Of a stretch of 64,000 nt of DNA, positions 32,296 to 43,445 are shown piece by piece. Position 1 is the first letter of the stretch. The number at the start of each line of letters is the position of its first letter. The stretch lies in NCBI GenBank assembly GCA_031002005.1, contig CM061919.1, positions 221,958,739-222,022,738 of the forward strand, in the 5' to 3' direction. The DNA comes from Vandiemenella viatica. Its lineage: Eukaryota > Arthropoda > Insecta > Orthoptera > Morabidae. Both the position numbers and the translations under genes were made by a program. Under the pieces are notes generated by a model. It did not search any database and was not told where the DNA came from. It was given only the letters and a program-made list of their open reading frames with translations.

Positions 32296-35200
32296 CAAAA
32301 TAAAGAGCGAGAGTCCCGAGCGAACATGTGGTTCCTCTCGACCTCTCTCGAAGAATCACTCTCTTTGTTTTTATCCAGTTTAGCTTCAGTTTTCGTGGTT
32401 GAAACTGATATTTAAGACGTTATGAATATTAACTCTCAACTTCCAGAGATTGTTCTTGTGACCAAATGGAAATCACATATATTTATTACGAGATTAATTT
32501 TAGCTGTTGTTGTCGAAGTATGTTAACATTACATAACTATTGCGTGGTATTTTAAGGACTCATTATGCAAGAGTGTTTTCGATGATACGTCTCAGCTTCG
32601 GAACTGGTTTTGTACGTAACATTCTCACATGCTTGGGGGGGAGGGGGGACGCGATGACATTGACGTTCGGATATTTCCTACAGAGCATTAATATTTCGCA
32701 CTCTGCTTCAGGCGATTGCCGTACAGCTAAATTCACACATCTGCGCCACAATGTTTTAGCTGAAGAAAACTTCCTACCTTGTTTTATATTTCCTTTTTAT
32801 GTTTTTTACCTCAGATGGGGAAAATTTGTTTGGAGTATACTCATTACACTTTGTCTACAAATAGTAATAAGAAATGCGGAACCAATAGTTTGATGATCCA
32901 TACCATTACTGGTAGCATGTTGACCTAGCACTTCCTTCTCAGGGCTGGCGTCCGTGACTTGGCTACGAGTTATGCGTGGTATGTCGGTCGCTGAACTTAT
33001 TCACCTGTCCGACAGCGGTGTAGAGTTCGTGGTGATTGTTAAATAATTGATACAATACTGATATCCCGTTATTTTCAGCTGTCCTTTAATATCTGAAATT
33101 CACAAAAGATAAAATTTCCTGCTTTTGAGGTCTGCATAACAATGCTATGAAATTAAGGCGTCATGGCCGCAGTTTACAATATCGTTAGCTCTGTACATTG
33201 CCTTAAGAGTCTTCTGGAAAAAGCGCCCAAAAATCATTGAACTATTTGTCGTGATTATTTCCTGTGCTCTGATTCCCTCGTGTCAGATTATCGATCACAA
33301 ATACATTTTCAGACTGCTGCCAACCAAGAATGCCATTCCAAGTAGTGAAAGCTGATAACGTGGTGAAATGCTCTACAGCGCCTCGATGACGATTGTCTGA
33401 GAGCTCTCGCTGCACTGCTGGTTTAGGGAGGACCCTATAGAATAATCTCCAGGACAACGTCCTCTAGTACAGTGTTTTTACCTAAACTAATATTAAAGAA
33501 GTGGCGAGAGGGACGAGGAAGGTGGAAATGTCTTTCTTTTAGGGTTGTCTAAAATGGAGACTTGAATGGGTTGTTGTTCTATACAGGAAACTAGAATGTC
33601 TTCAGTTATTTTACGGAAAATATTTTCGGTTTGTCTGCTCTAAGAGCAACTGTTTACTGATTTCCCCCCCCCCCCCCATTTTCACTTTATACTAATAGTG
33701 TATTCAATAAACCAAGCTATTCTTAACCGGAAGAGACACGTTTCTCCCATATAGAAAGAGACTGTAATAAAGCTGCGATTCTTCATGCAAATTAATTTCC
33801 TTAATTTGGTACACAATAGGTTGAAAATGATTAATTCTGATATAACGTAACATGAACAAATTGATTCTGATGGATTATAACCCATATTCAACTATCGAAT
33901 TTACTATTTGCTGGATTTTTCTCGCCGCAACGCCAGTTTTAAATAAAACTGAATATCTAACATGCTGCCTGTTGCATTTGATATGCACTAGTCGAGTTGC
34001 TTTGAAACGTGGAATTTGCGAATAATTAGAAAAACTGTGCAATAGACCCTTATTCGCACACGTTATATCATGTTAATCTTAATAGTAGGAGCAATATTAT
34101 GGCTGTCTTGCTTTTTATATTAAGTTAAAGCTAAAATCTAAAAATGAATGGTCCGAGCTCTTGTTATAAGCCTTTGGCAAGACATGTTATCATTGCAATA
34201 CCATTATCTTGACGCTTAACGCAAACAGCGGCTTCTAAATATTGATATGCTTGCGGGTTGTTCTACTTAGACCTACGTCTTTCACCGCGGGGTTCATCTT
34301 TAGGCGAAATCGGCTACATGCAGAGTCTAAAAGAGATTAACACATGAACGCTTTTTCAAGAATGTACGAACTTCGAGAGGAAGATACTTACACCTAGATT
34401 TCATTTAATATTATTTCAGAGTAAAGTTCGACTGTTTTGATACTCATTTTATCTTGTAAATTTAGAACTTCTAATATGGTCTCCCAGTCATCAAAAGTGT
34501 TTTTTAAATTTAATTTTTGGATTTTGCGTAGCCAATTGCTTTCATCAAAATCACATCATTAAGATATTCCAGACATTTATAAATACTATAGAATCATTTT
34601 TAATATTATCACTTTCTGTGGAGGATTAGGGTTGACATTTTTTGGTTTCTTAACCAAAGAAAGTCTTTTACATTGTTCACACTATGCGAAAGTTACGAAA
34701 AAAAATCTAAAATATTTTAACATTGTCTCAATTGATTTCATTCACCGTCAAAGTATTTTGAATATGTGGAGGACAATCCTTCGTTAAACTAAATAATTGC
34801 TCAGTGACCACCAATTCTAGTTAAATATCAGAAGGAAGAACAACTTCAAAGTGAAAACAAAACGAAGCAAAGACAGTTGCACGAGCAAAAATTTGACATT
34901 GTCAATTTCGACATTTTGGAACGCAACATGCGCGTTCGGATAAATGTACATCGCATCACTCAAAAGATAAATCATAATGTGCGTTTAGATTTTACAAAGC
35001 TAGGGATTTGTTTATTAGTCTGTGTTTGTCCCCCCCCCCCCAAAAAATAATTTGATCCACCCATCTGAAATACAATATTTTCACGTGCTATATATTTTTC
35101 CAACAGTATATTGTACGCAAACCCGAAATAGAGTTCAGTACTAAATTTTATAGTACGGTTAGCAACCCTAGTCGTGACAGTCGTGTCTTTCGGGTAAAAA

Positions 35201-35411
35201 AGGTAGAACATTACAAACGTTCTTAGGAGGGCATCCAGTTAGCAGTTAACATGGCACATACTAGCTAGTCAACACTACCAACTCCTAGCACTCGTCTAAA
35301 AGTTTAGAAGCGTATATTAACATAATTAGTTCGAGCTGCTGATGAGATGAAGAGGAACTAGACAAATACTCGTACATAGACTGCAAGCTCAATCGGACCA
35401 ATTAGGACGAC
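32296..35411. other. No gene recognised
   Basis: About 3 kb without supported genes. It contains a G-rich run at 32635-32648 and C-runs at 33665-33678 and 35031-35040. The open frames at 32540-32893 and 34972-35211 are without recognisable features. Confidence 0.4.
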
Positions 35412-36150
35412 ATACTAGCGGAGTTCCCGGCGTTGCCCGGTATAGTTGGCGTAGATTTACCCGTACCATATTTTTATTTCCCAATGAGAAACATTTGTAC
35501 AATGTTTCATAAAACTCGCCCCAACTTTATCGGAATTAAAGCTAACATAGGTTCTCCCGCCACCCTACCAAGAAACGGGTGGGCTGAAGTTTATTTGCAC
35601 GTACACTATTTTCATTCGTCCGAAAAGATTCATGTATATCAAGCTTCATTAATTTGGCTAAGAAATTGCATTACTTCATTACTGAACAACGCTAAATTAT
35701 GTTAGAAAATCACATTTGATTCAATTGTGAAGTGAATGGATAAACTTTTTGCTCGAAACGCCAGATACTTTAACTCCGCAGATTCAGCCTTTAATTCAAA
35801 TATCAAAAGTGGATCTAGAATAATATTATCGCAAACAGATGACTAATCCTGATGGCCAGAGACATTGTCCACAGATCGCGCTTAAAGAAAATCTGTTTTT
35901 CCGGCTATCTACGGCGTTAAAAAATTGAATATCCCGGATTAAAGGAAACAATACTTCAAGTTTTGTTTGGTGTGCAAAATATTTATTATTGTAAAGTTAT
36001 CTTATTGCTGTAACGTTGAAACATAAGAGATACCAAACAACTGAATTGAGGCTTTAAGCTTTAAAACGGCGAAAACCTCGTCGAAATCTGCTCCGTAGTT
36101 TGAGTTTTTATTTTTCAAATTTATCCGGTTTTCGTTTTATAGATAGAGAT
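35412..36150 (+). repeat. Unclassified dispersed repeat (CCCGGCGTTGCCCGG head)
   Basis: Starts TACTAGCGGAGTTCCCGGCG-TTGCCCGG and ends TCCGGTTTTCGTTTTATAGATAGAGAT. Near its end it has AAAACGGCGAAAACCTCGTC and AAATCTGCTCCGTAGTTTGAG. From memory, elements with this head and an ATAGATAGAGAT-like tail are widespread in arthropods. The class is not clear to me. No coding sequence, no clear inverted repeats, ends approximate. Confidence 0.45.
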
Positions 36151-38562
36151 AAAACTGATCGATTATTCTATTATCTATTACAAAGATAGTGTCCGTCCAT
36201 TTTTTCTAACTTTTACTACGAACTCGTCAACATGTTCTCATTTCTCGTTTCACTCAATCCATTGGCGCATCTTTATTAAAGTTTATGGTTTCTCTTATTT
36301 TGCGTTGTGCTAAAATATGTTTCCTTCCATTGTATCTGGCGATCTCTTTAAACGATGCTATTTTGTGATAGTATTCTCAGAATGCTCTTTTAAAGAGACC
36401 TCGTCGGCACACGAGATCCGTTATCGTGACCAATGAGACGCATGAAATTTTCTACGACTTCCTTTTACCAAGACTGGTGGAAAATGCGTGCTGCTTGCTG
36501 TCCGACGTAGTGGTATTGTAAAACGCTTTTTTCAGCATTCGAGCGTAGTTTTAGCTTATGCGGTGGAATTACGTGCACTCAGGAAAACTCTCCGTGGCAG
36601 CATTCCGGCAGAGAGCAATTGACTGACGAATACGGGAGAAGCGTTCTTGTTAATCTTTGATTTGAAGCAACAGCCCGATTTTGACACTTTGAAGACTTAG
36701 TGTATATATCAATCTACTGACGAGGTAGAAAAATTTAGTATGTTTATGTAGTGTAATTAACTTCTATTTTTAAAATGTCGAAGAATTCAAGATAATTATG
36801 ATAGCAGCCCTAATCATAGGCACCTTCATAATTTAAAAAATGCAGACATATAGGTGTTGTTACAATGCCGATAGAATTCTGGTAAACTACACTCTGCTCG
36901 CACGGGTTATTAAATATTGTGGTATTTTACATGCAGTCCTAGGTGTTGGCGGTAGGTGAGACTGCACTTCGACGTGCTAGCTGCGATGAATGGTGCTTCG
37001 CTTTCAAACACGGGGTGACTTAATGGCCGAAACGTGTTTCTGCATTCGTTGAGTTTCTCAGCCGACACGTGAGAGTTATCTTACTGGCTTCGCTCTCATA
37101 TGTTTGGGAGTGAAGAGATTCCTATTTATAATGAATTCAATGGATTCAGAAGCGCACTATTAAAAGCAGGATTGCAAGTGGTAAATACCGGATGCAACAG
37201 TAATTCACCTGAAGACTTTTAAGGTATTCGGTCTGAAAGCGCAGATAAGCAGTGTATCTTGTATTCTCAGTAATAAGAAAACTATATTCAAGCCAAGTAT
37301 ATTGACATGTTACTCATTAAACAATTTCATCTGATTACATTCCATAACCTTTTATGGGAGCTATTGCAACTATAACAATTATCAGTCTTGGGCAAATTAT
37401 TTAATCTGCTTGATTAACTTACTCATCAAGGAAACATTTTGACCCATTCAGGCGAATTTATAGTATACTCCGTGGTTCAAAGTTCGCCAGTGTTCGATTT
37501 CCTACTATGCCGTGTTGCTATTTTCTGATGCAGCGTTCCCTTCGACTGCACCATGAAAATCTGACACTTTCAGTAAATGTATACCATAATAATTAAGATT
37601 CCATAATTTATGTTCAGCGCTAAGCTCCTATAAATCATATACACAATATTTCGTCACGATTATAGCAGTGATTTCTGGGCTGCGTTTGAGCACTTTAAGC
37701 TAGCACAGTTTCATCACTGCATTGAAAAACTTAGTAACGCTAACAGCCCGCAGATTGCGAGGAAATTACATCACGTTGACTGCTATCGACTGTCCCTATC
37801 TGTTTTCGCAAACAGAAGAGGAATTTCCTGGATAATGCAATATTCCTCAATGCTCGAGACTATTCTTGAAATTATAAAACTGGGGGACGACCACATCCGT
37901 ATTTTGAAGATAGTCAGTGTACCCCAGACAAGGTGTTTTCCCATTCAGTAGGCACTTCGTACTGCTCAAAACGCGTAGGAACTAACGTCACAGTTTGAAA
38001 AATGTCTTCGTCGTTAACGAAGTGAGATGCGGAGTGTGGCTGTAATCGCTACTTCAGTGGTGCGTTGCTAGACTGAGGATTCACAAGATTTCTGTAAATC
38101 TGAGCTTCCCTGGTAGAGCTGCAGTTTGTCAACGCTAGGATGGTCGTTGGGTCGGATTTCACGAAAAACTGTAGGTCCCTTTTCTGGTTGGTATACTGGG
38201 GGTTGCTAAACCAATCGAACTACCAATGCGCGTAACGTACTATTAATGCAGTATATTAGCTTAAATGTCTTAAACTGGTAGACAGTATGTTGACAAAGCT
38301 GATTTAATACTTACTCGTAGCTACACCATTCGGTGGATGTGAATCTAGTTAGGTTCTATCAAAGTCCTGCAAAAGGGGGCTTCGTGTCACTCGACTGTCG
38401 GTGGACGGTTAATCAATCTGTTGGCTTAGCCAATTTGGTCCTCGGTAAACTTACTATACCGCTCTAAAATACCTTTTACTGTTAGTCGAGCACATAGATT
38501 ACTATTATCTCTCTATCGAATTATTTTAGTCTCATTTTTTAAGGCCTCTAACAAGATCTAAC
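36151..38562. other. No gene recognised
   Basis: 2.4 kb without supported genes or repeats. Confidence 0.4.
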
Positions 38563-38660
38563 TAGGTGGTTCTCAATTAGTGGTACGTGTACCCCAAGTG
38601 TACATGAGGTTGCTTCAAGGGGTACGCAGGGTAATCTCTTGGCTAAAGTAATCACTAATC
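38563..38660 (+). mobile_element. hAT-like element end, solo fragment
   Basis: TAGGTGGTTCTCAATTAGTGG-TACGTGTACCCC followed by AAGGGGTACGCAGGG resembles the terminal region of CAGTGGTTCTCAA-type hAT elements. No matching right terminus or target duplication was found nearby. Confidence 0.45.
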
Positions 38661-40069
38661 AAAGTTTATTGTGATCATCCTGATTATTACAATTTTCTAT
38701 CGTGATGGAAATATTTATAAGCGTTCAATAAACATGTAAAGATCGCTAATCACCAAATTTTTGGTTCCACAGGGGTGATATTTTTTTTAAAAATTCGTAA
38801 ATAACACTTTGTTCCTAACAACACTTTGTTCCTCACAACACTAATAACTGAAATTCCTATTTTAACGAGGCAAAGTGAAATGTTGAGCAATATCAGTTAA
38901 CGAATATGGTGAATAGACCTATTGGGGTAGCCTTGTGCCGCCACCTTTAGAAATGACCAATCGAAGACTGGTTAAGAGCTTTGGAACGATGATTTTAGTC
39001 CTCTTGTGGAGATTGCTGCTGTTTACTTTGTGAATGCTCGCAGCCCACGTGTACAGATTTAGTACGGGCGCCTGCATCGACGGCAATAAAATGGCAGCTG
39101 TTTCATGCGTCATTCTAGACAGACACACGCGGACTATTTTTGCTGGCTGCCGCGGCTGGGACAGATTATTGTCGTCACTCGGGGGGAAAAAATAAAACGT
39201 GGAGCTTCGTGGAGTCTAGTTCCGGCATGGCACTGTACATCCGGGAAGCAGGATCCCGCCCGCCTACACTTCCCTCATAACCAGCACACTATAAAGGTGA
39301 CATGCCAACAAGTGACAGCCCATAAGTAACCCAAATTCTCACAGTTTAGACTTCTTGGAATTAGAATTAGTACATGCCACTCGCGTGTTAATCGTATATA
39401 GCACAACAGGCAGATGTTCCTCCAGTTTCTCTTATTTTACTCGAAACTTTTATTCGGCAGAAGAAAGTATTAATTCCTTAAACTGTTTGTGAATATCGCT
39501 ACAAAGCTTTTAGTGGAATTAGATGAGATCGGCTAAGTATAGAATTATGATCCACAAATCGAATGTTAAAAAACTACTATTTACACAGCTGATAATACTC
39601 TCTGTATTTCGTCCTGTTCTGCCGCATGGAACACATCACGGGGAAATTGGTGAACAGGTTCGAAACAAGTGTGGTCGAGAGCGGAGCTTTGTGCTGCTTC
39701 GCAAGGTCTTAAATAAAGTGTCGCTGACTTGATACGGAGGTTATGCTGGGGTTGTATAAGGGACGAAGTAATTCCCGCTTGAACTCCTTAAAATGTGGGT
39801 ACCTACTAGCAATAGAGAGCAATTAAATACTTCATTTGCCACTTATTTCGGTTGGAACTGTAAGATAGTCGAGAGAAAGTGCTGTGCTGATCCAAGTGTG
39901 TAATTTTTTTTCTCGTTCCTCCTTTTGTTACAGATTTGAAATAAGAGGAGATAATAGTTTAGGTGCAAAGCTCTTTGCCACTTGCAGTTATAAATTTCGA
40001 AGAATAGATGCAGTTGAATTATGAAACTTGAACTTTGATTTATATCCATTAATTTTGCGTACGTAGCCT
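38661..40069. other. No gene recognised
   Basis: No supported gene. A short duplication ACACTTTGTTCCT occurs twice at 38806-38842. The open frame at 39105-39329 is without motifs. Confidence 0.4.
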
Positions 40070-40190
40070 CCTGCGTCAGTTAAGTTACTTTCAAGTCCAT
40101 GACCGAATTCCTTCTCGTTCCTTGTTACCAATCCCCTTTCGTCTCTGTTGATCTTGACTTCGATGAGGCTCAAAGTCGGAAAGAAAAAAA
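40070..40190 (+). repeat. tRNA-derived SINE, 3' fragment
   Basis: CATGACCGAATTCCTTCTCG, CCCTTTCGTCTCTG, TTGACTTCGATGAGGCTCAAAG and a short A-run at 40181-40189 match the 3' half of the SINE at 9560. Confidence 0.6.
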
Positions 40191-40374
40191 GTTACTGCCA
40201 ACCCATTCTATTCACGTGTGATTTACTGCCTTGCTTCGATGTTGCTGAAACTGTCAGAAGCTATCTTAATGTAGAAAAAGTTCCAATGTTCTAATAATTA
40301 CATGTTTCATTAAAACGCCAAGCCAACTTGCGTCCAGTTTTGGAACCAAAAGATCAAAGCGTAATTTTGTTAAG

Positions 40375-40803
40375 GGGCATCCATTAATGACGTGAGGTGT
40401 TTTTCCGGAATTCCGGACCCTTCCCCCTCTCCCCCCTCTGGTGAGACTTCGTGAGATTTGGTCGGACGCCCTCCCCCTCTAAATGACGTGAGATTTTGAC
40501 GCAGACAAACTCCCCCCGCCCCATACCAATCGACCTCTCAACTTTTTGATACTTTTTTTTTAGGTCTCATGCTTTGAAGGGCGGTTATATCCCCCCTGAG
40601 GTCAGTTTTCGGACCAAAATACCCCCCTAAATTCGACTTTCGCATCATTTGTAGATTTTTTTTTTAGATTTTCAATTCTACAAGAACTTCAAAACCTCAT
40701 GTGAGATTTCCACTGACCCACCCTCGCCCTTGGTGAGGTTACGTGAGATTTCGCCGGACCCCCCCCCCCATTTCACCTCACCTCACGTCATTAATGGACA
40801 CCC
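40375..40803 (+). mobile_element. PIF/Harbinger-like MITE, second family (GGGCATCCATTAATGACG ends)
   Basis: About 25-bp inverted termini: CATCCATTAATGACGTGAGG at the left and CACCTCACGTCATTAATGGA at the right. The left flank reads TTAA, matching a TWA site, but the right flank (GCTT) does not repeat it. Subterminal GTGAGATTT and C-rich blocks recur. The interior 40552-40680 resembles, in inverse orientation, the interior of the TAGAGATGGG hAT-type MITEs at 3423 and 56955. No coding capacity. Confidence 0.75.
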
Positions 40804-41149
40804 GCTTGGCAGGTGATGTTAGTAATAATGCTTCTAGTAACTGAAAAAGTTGCAAAATCCGTACCATCTAAAGCGGTGATTTCTTTCTCTCGAAGGAATG
40901 AAAACTTGCTGAATGACACGTGGGTTGTTTCCTATCGAAGTGATGATAAAATCTGCTGCACAACGCAGACTACAATTAATGAGACAGGAAATTCAGCTAA
41001 TCACGAAGTTGACTTCTCGTAGTTGCACAAAGCATACGTAACAGGAACTGATAAATATGATCAATGGTTGTCAATCGCGTAAGCACGACAGTGTTGCGGA
41101 AGTTAGTGGTCCGTAATAAATGTAGTCCGGTGATATTTTGGCTGTTTTG
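40804..41149. other. No gene recognised
   Basis: A short open frame at 40813-41022 has no recognisable features. Confidence 0.4.
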
Positions 41150-41203
41150 TGACCTTGTGGGCGGTGAATTGCGGGATCTGGCCTGTTGAGCGCGCACGCT
41201 GCG

Positions 41204-41217
41204 GTTGCCATGGCAAC
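41204..41217. promoter_or_regulatory. X-box-like RFX binding site, perfect palindrome
   Basis: GTTGCCATGGCAAC is a perfect 14-bp palindrome matching the RFX X-box pattern (GTNRCC, spacer, RGYAAC). It lies in a locally GC-rich patch (41150-41310), with a weak TATA-like ATCTATAATG at about 41313. X-boxes usually sit near start sites of ciliary and sensory-neuron genes. No coding exon is visible next to it. Confidence 0.5.
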
Positions 41218-41454
41218 ATCCGCCCCCACGTCTGCTATCGATCCCGCACCCTCGCTCTGCCCTGCCCTGCCCACCACCAATGTAATTATCTCGCCTGCCA
41301 CCCGCCGACAGCCATCTATAATGCACCAAAGGAAAATTTCAGATTCGTCTTTGGTACTATCACTTGAGTATTCTGTTCCGAAATCGCAGAATTGCGAATA
41401 TCACTTTACCGAGCACTTGAGACTTAATGCTGCTTTGTTCCTTCTCAATCCAAA

Positions 41455-41622
41455 CTGAGGAGATATTCAAGAAATCTAAATGGATACCCAGGTGCAATGA
41501 TGCCGTGTTGCCTTGCTTAGACGAGGACCATCTGAAGTGTGAAAGAGGCACCAAGACGCTCCGTTCCTGCAGTAGGCCTATGGTGAACTCTTCTCTCTCT
41601 TCAGTAAATAAATAATAATAAT
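41455..41622 (+). repeat. Possible LINE 3' tail with TAA repeat
   Basis: AGGCCTATGGTGAACTC and CTTCTCTCTCTTCAG precede a (AATAAT)n run at 41603-41622. This arrangement suggests another CR1/L2-like retroposon end. It does not match the tail of the 1231-2873 family. Confidence 0.3.
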
Positions 41623-42716
41623 AATCCGGGCAAGTGGAAGTAAAAGCATCGCGCCGTTAAAGTACCTTAATCCGACATCTAGTATATTTGTAGGTTTGAC
41701 GACAGTTACCAAATCTGTTTAATAGTCGACTCCTCTCCATTACTTTACAACGCTATTCGCGTCGCTAATGCAATCTTTGGGTACTTGTTAAGTTATGGGC
41801 ATATTAAGATCAAACACTTTGAATTAAGAGCACTTTCAATAAAGTAGTATTAACATTTGGCAGAGTAACCACAAAATTAAAAACAAAAAAACTTCTGCTT
41901 ACTTTGCTCGTAAGTTACAAACTATATTATAATTAAATATTTTTAGTATTTGTCGTTTAAATATAGCGTGTGATCCATATTGGGACACAAAATTTGCAGT
42001 TCCTAGGTGGCAGAGTTTAAACAAATGATCTAGAATTGACTACTTTGACGACCATCCGAATATTTATTTTCCATTGGAAGGAAAAGATGCGAAAGTACAC
42101 TTTAGAGCTCTGAACATCTATCACACACACACCGTAGAGGAAAAGTTTTCGTCTCTTACCTATGAACCCTATAAGAATAAAATTTTAAGTACTATATTCT
42201 GTTTTGGGTCAGCGAATCACATGACTTGTACAATGGGAAATCTGAGAGTTGCTCCATTTAAGAACTGCGACAGACTACTAGAGAGCGGAGAGGCAGCATT
42301 GGGGCTGGCTGTCTATTTGGATCCTCGGAAATTAAAATTTTGCAACCTGAATTTATTCGAACATCCACGACTTTCATCACGAATGAAGTAAACTGAAAAG
42401 TCAAGCGGTAAATTTCTTCACGGATTAGTTATTTGACGCTATTTCCCTTAAGCGTGCGTGATATATAGGTCTTCTGTAGTTGTATTGCAAGGATCAGATA
42501 CATGTATCCACGAAATGGTGCTTGGGACAGTTGCGTCAATATTTAAGTTTAGGCAGAAAAGCTTTTTGTGGTAGCAATCTAGCAAAATAAATAGCTGTTG
42601 AAACTTCTTTTGGAGTCGCAGTTATATTTAAGATTCTCTGAAAGCTGGTTCCAAATCTAACCCTTTTTGAAAAGTGTGATGCTAACGTAGAAATTTACAG
42701 CACTGTAGCAACATTA
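41623..42716. other. No gene recognised
   Basis: The longest open frame (42074-42391, 105 codons, plus) has no recognisable motif, no splice context and ordinary AT-rich surroundings. I treat it as chance. Confidence 0.4.
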
Positions 42717-42765
42717 GGGGGCATCCAAAAATTACGTGAGGTGCTTTTCCGGAAATTTATTATTC
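42717..42765 (+). mobile_element. PIF/Harbinger-like MITE, second family, left-end fragment
   Basis: GGGGGCATCCAAAAATTACG-TGAGGTGCTTTTCCGGAA matches the left end of the MITE at 40375. The preceding bases are TTA, consistent with the TWA target site. The rest of the element is absent. Confidence 0.65.
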
Positions 42766-43367
42766 GTCTTACTCCTGTCGAAGTTAAATAATCGATTTTG
42801 ATTTCTAGCCCCACTTTATTAAATTGTTTAAAATAGTTTTTTTTATATAATATTAACCGAAGTATTTTTAGGGTAAAATGTAGCAGAACTATAATTGTGG
42901 GAAAATTCATGTCTGAAAATCCTGAAAAATGGTTAAATTTTAGTAATGCAGCCGAAGTTCTAACAATAGTTTCTGCTTAAAACTAAAGCATTTTTCGACT
43001 TGAGCTACTGTTCCTTTGTCAATAAAAGTTGCGGAGCCTTAAGACTATTTTATTTTTTATTTTACGAAAGAACGAGTAGGGCTACCTGCTGAGGTAGCCC
43101 AGCACCCAGGCATCGCTCGCGGGCAGTGTTTTGGCTTCGTATGGTGTCTGCCATTGTGGCTCAAGTCTGCACACTCGAGACGAGAAGGCGGCTCGAGTGT
43201 GAAATTTCGCGCTGGTCCTTCAGCGGCCGTGCTTTATCGACTGCGCAAATACAAGTATGCGCTCAGATTGCCATACACTGAGCACACTGTGTAAACATTT
43301 CATCGTTGGAGGCAATATGAACAGGCAGTTTTTAGCAGGGTCTAAGCCTAAGGTATGAAATGCAGTC
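42766..43367. other. No gene recognised; small hairpin
   Basis: Holds a perfect hairpin at 43079-43100 (GGGCTACC, loop TGCTGA, GGTAGCCC). Otherwise nothing supported. Confidence 0.4.
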
Positions 43368-43445
43368 TGGTAGCTCAGAAGTTAAGGCGCTTGTTTTCAG
43401 AAGATCGTAGTTTGTCTCCGCGTTCGAATCCCGCCGGTGCCATGA
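43368..43445 (+). repeat. tRNA-like SINE head
   Basis: TGGTAGCTCAGAAGTTAAGGCG resembles a tRNA A-box region, and CGTTCGAATCCCG (about 43421-43433) is a good B box followed by CCGGTGCCA. The 5' acceptor strand does not pair with CGGTGCC and the anticodon stem is poor, so this is a SINE or pseudo-tRNA, not a functional tRNA gene. Confidence 0.5.

Noticed and set aside
42074..42391. Plus-strand open frame of 105 codons
   Set aside because: No recognisable motif, no splice signals or promoter nearby and AT-rich codon use like the surrounding non-coding DNA.
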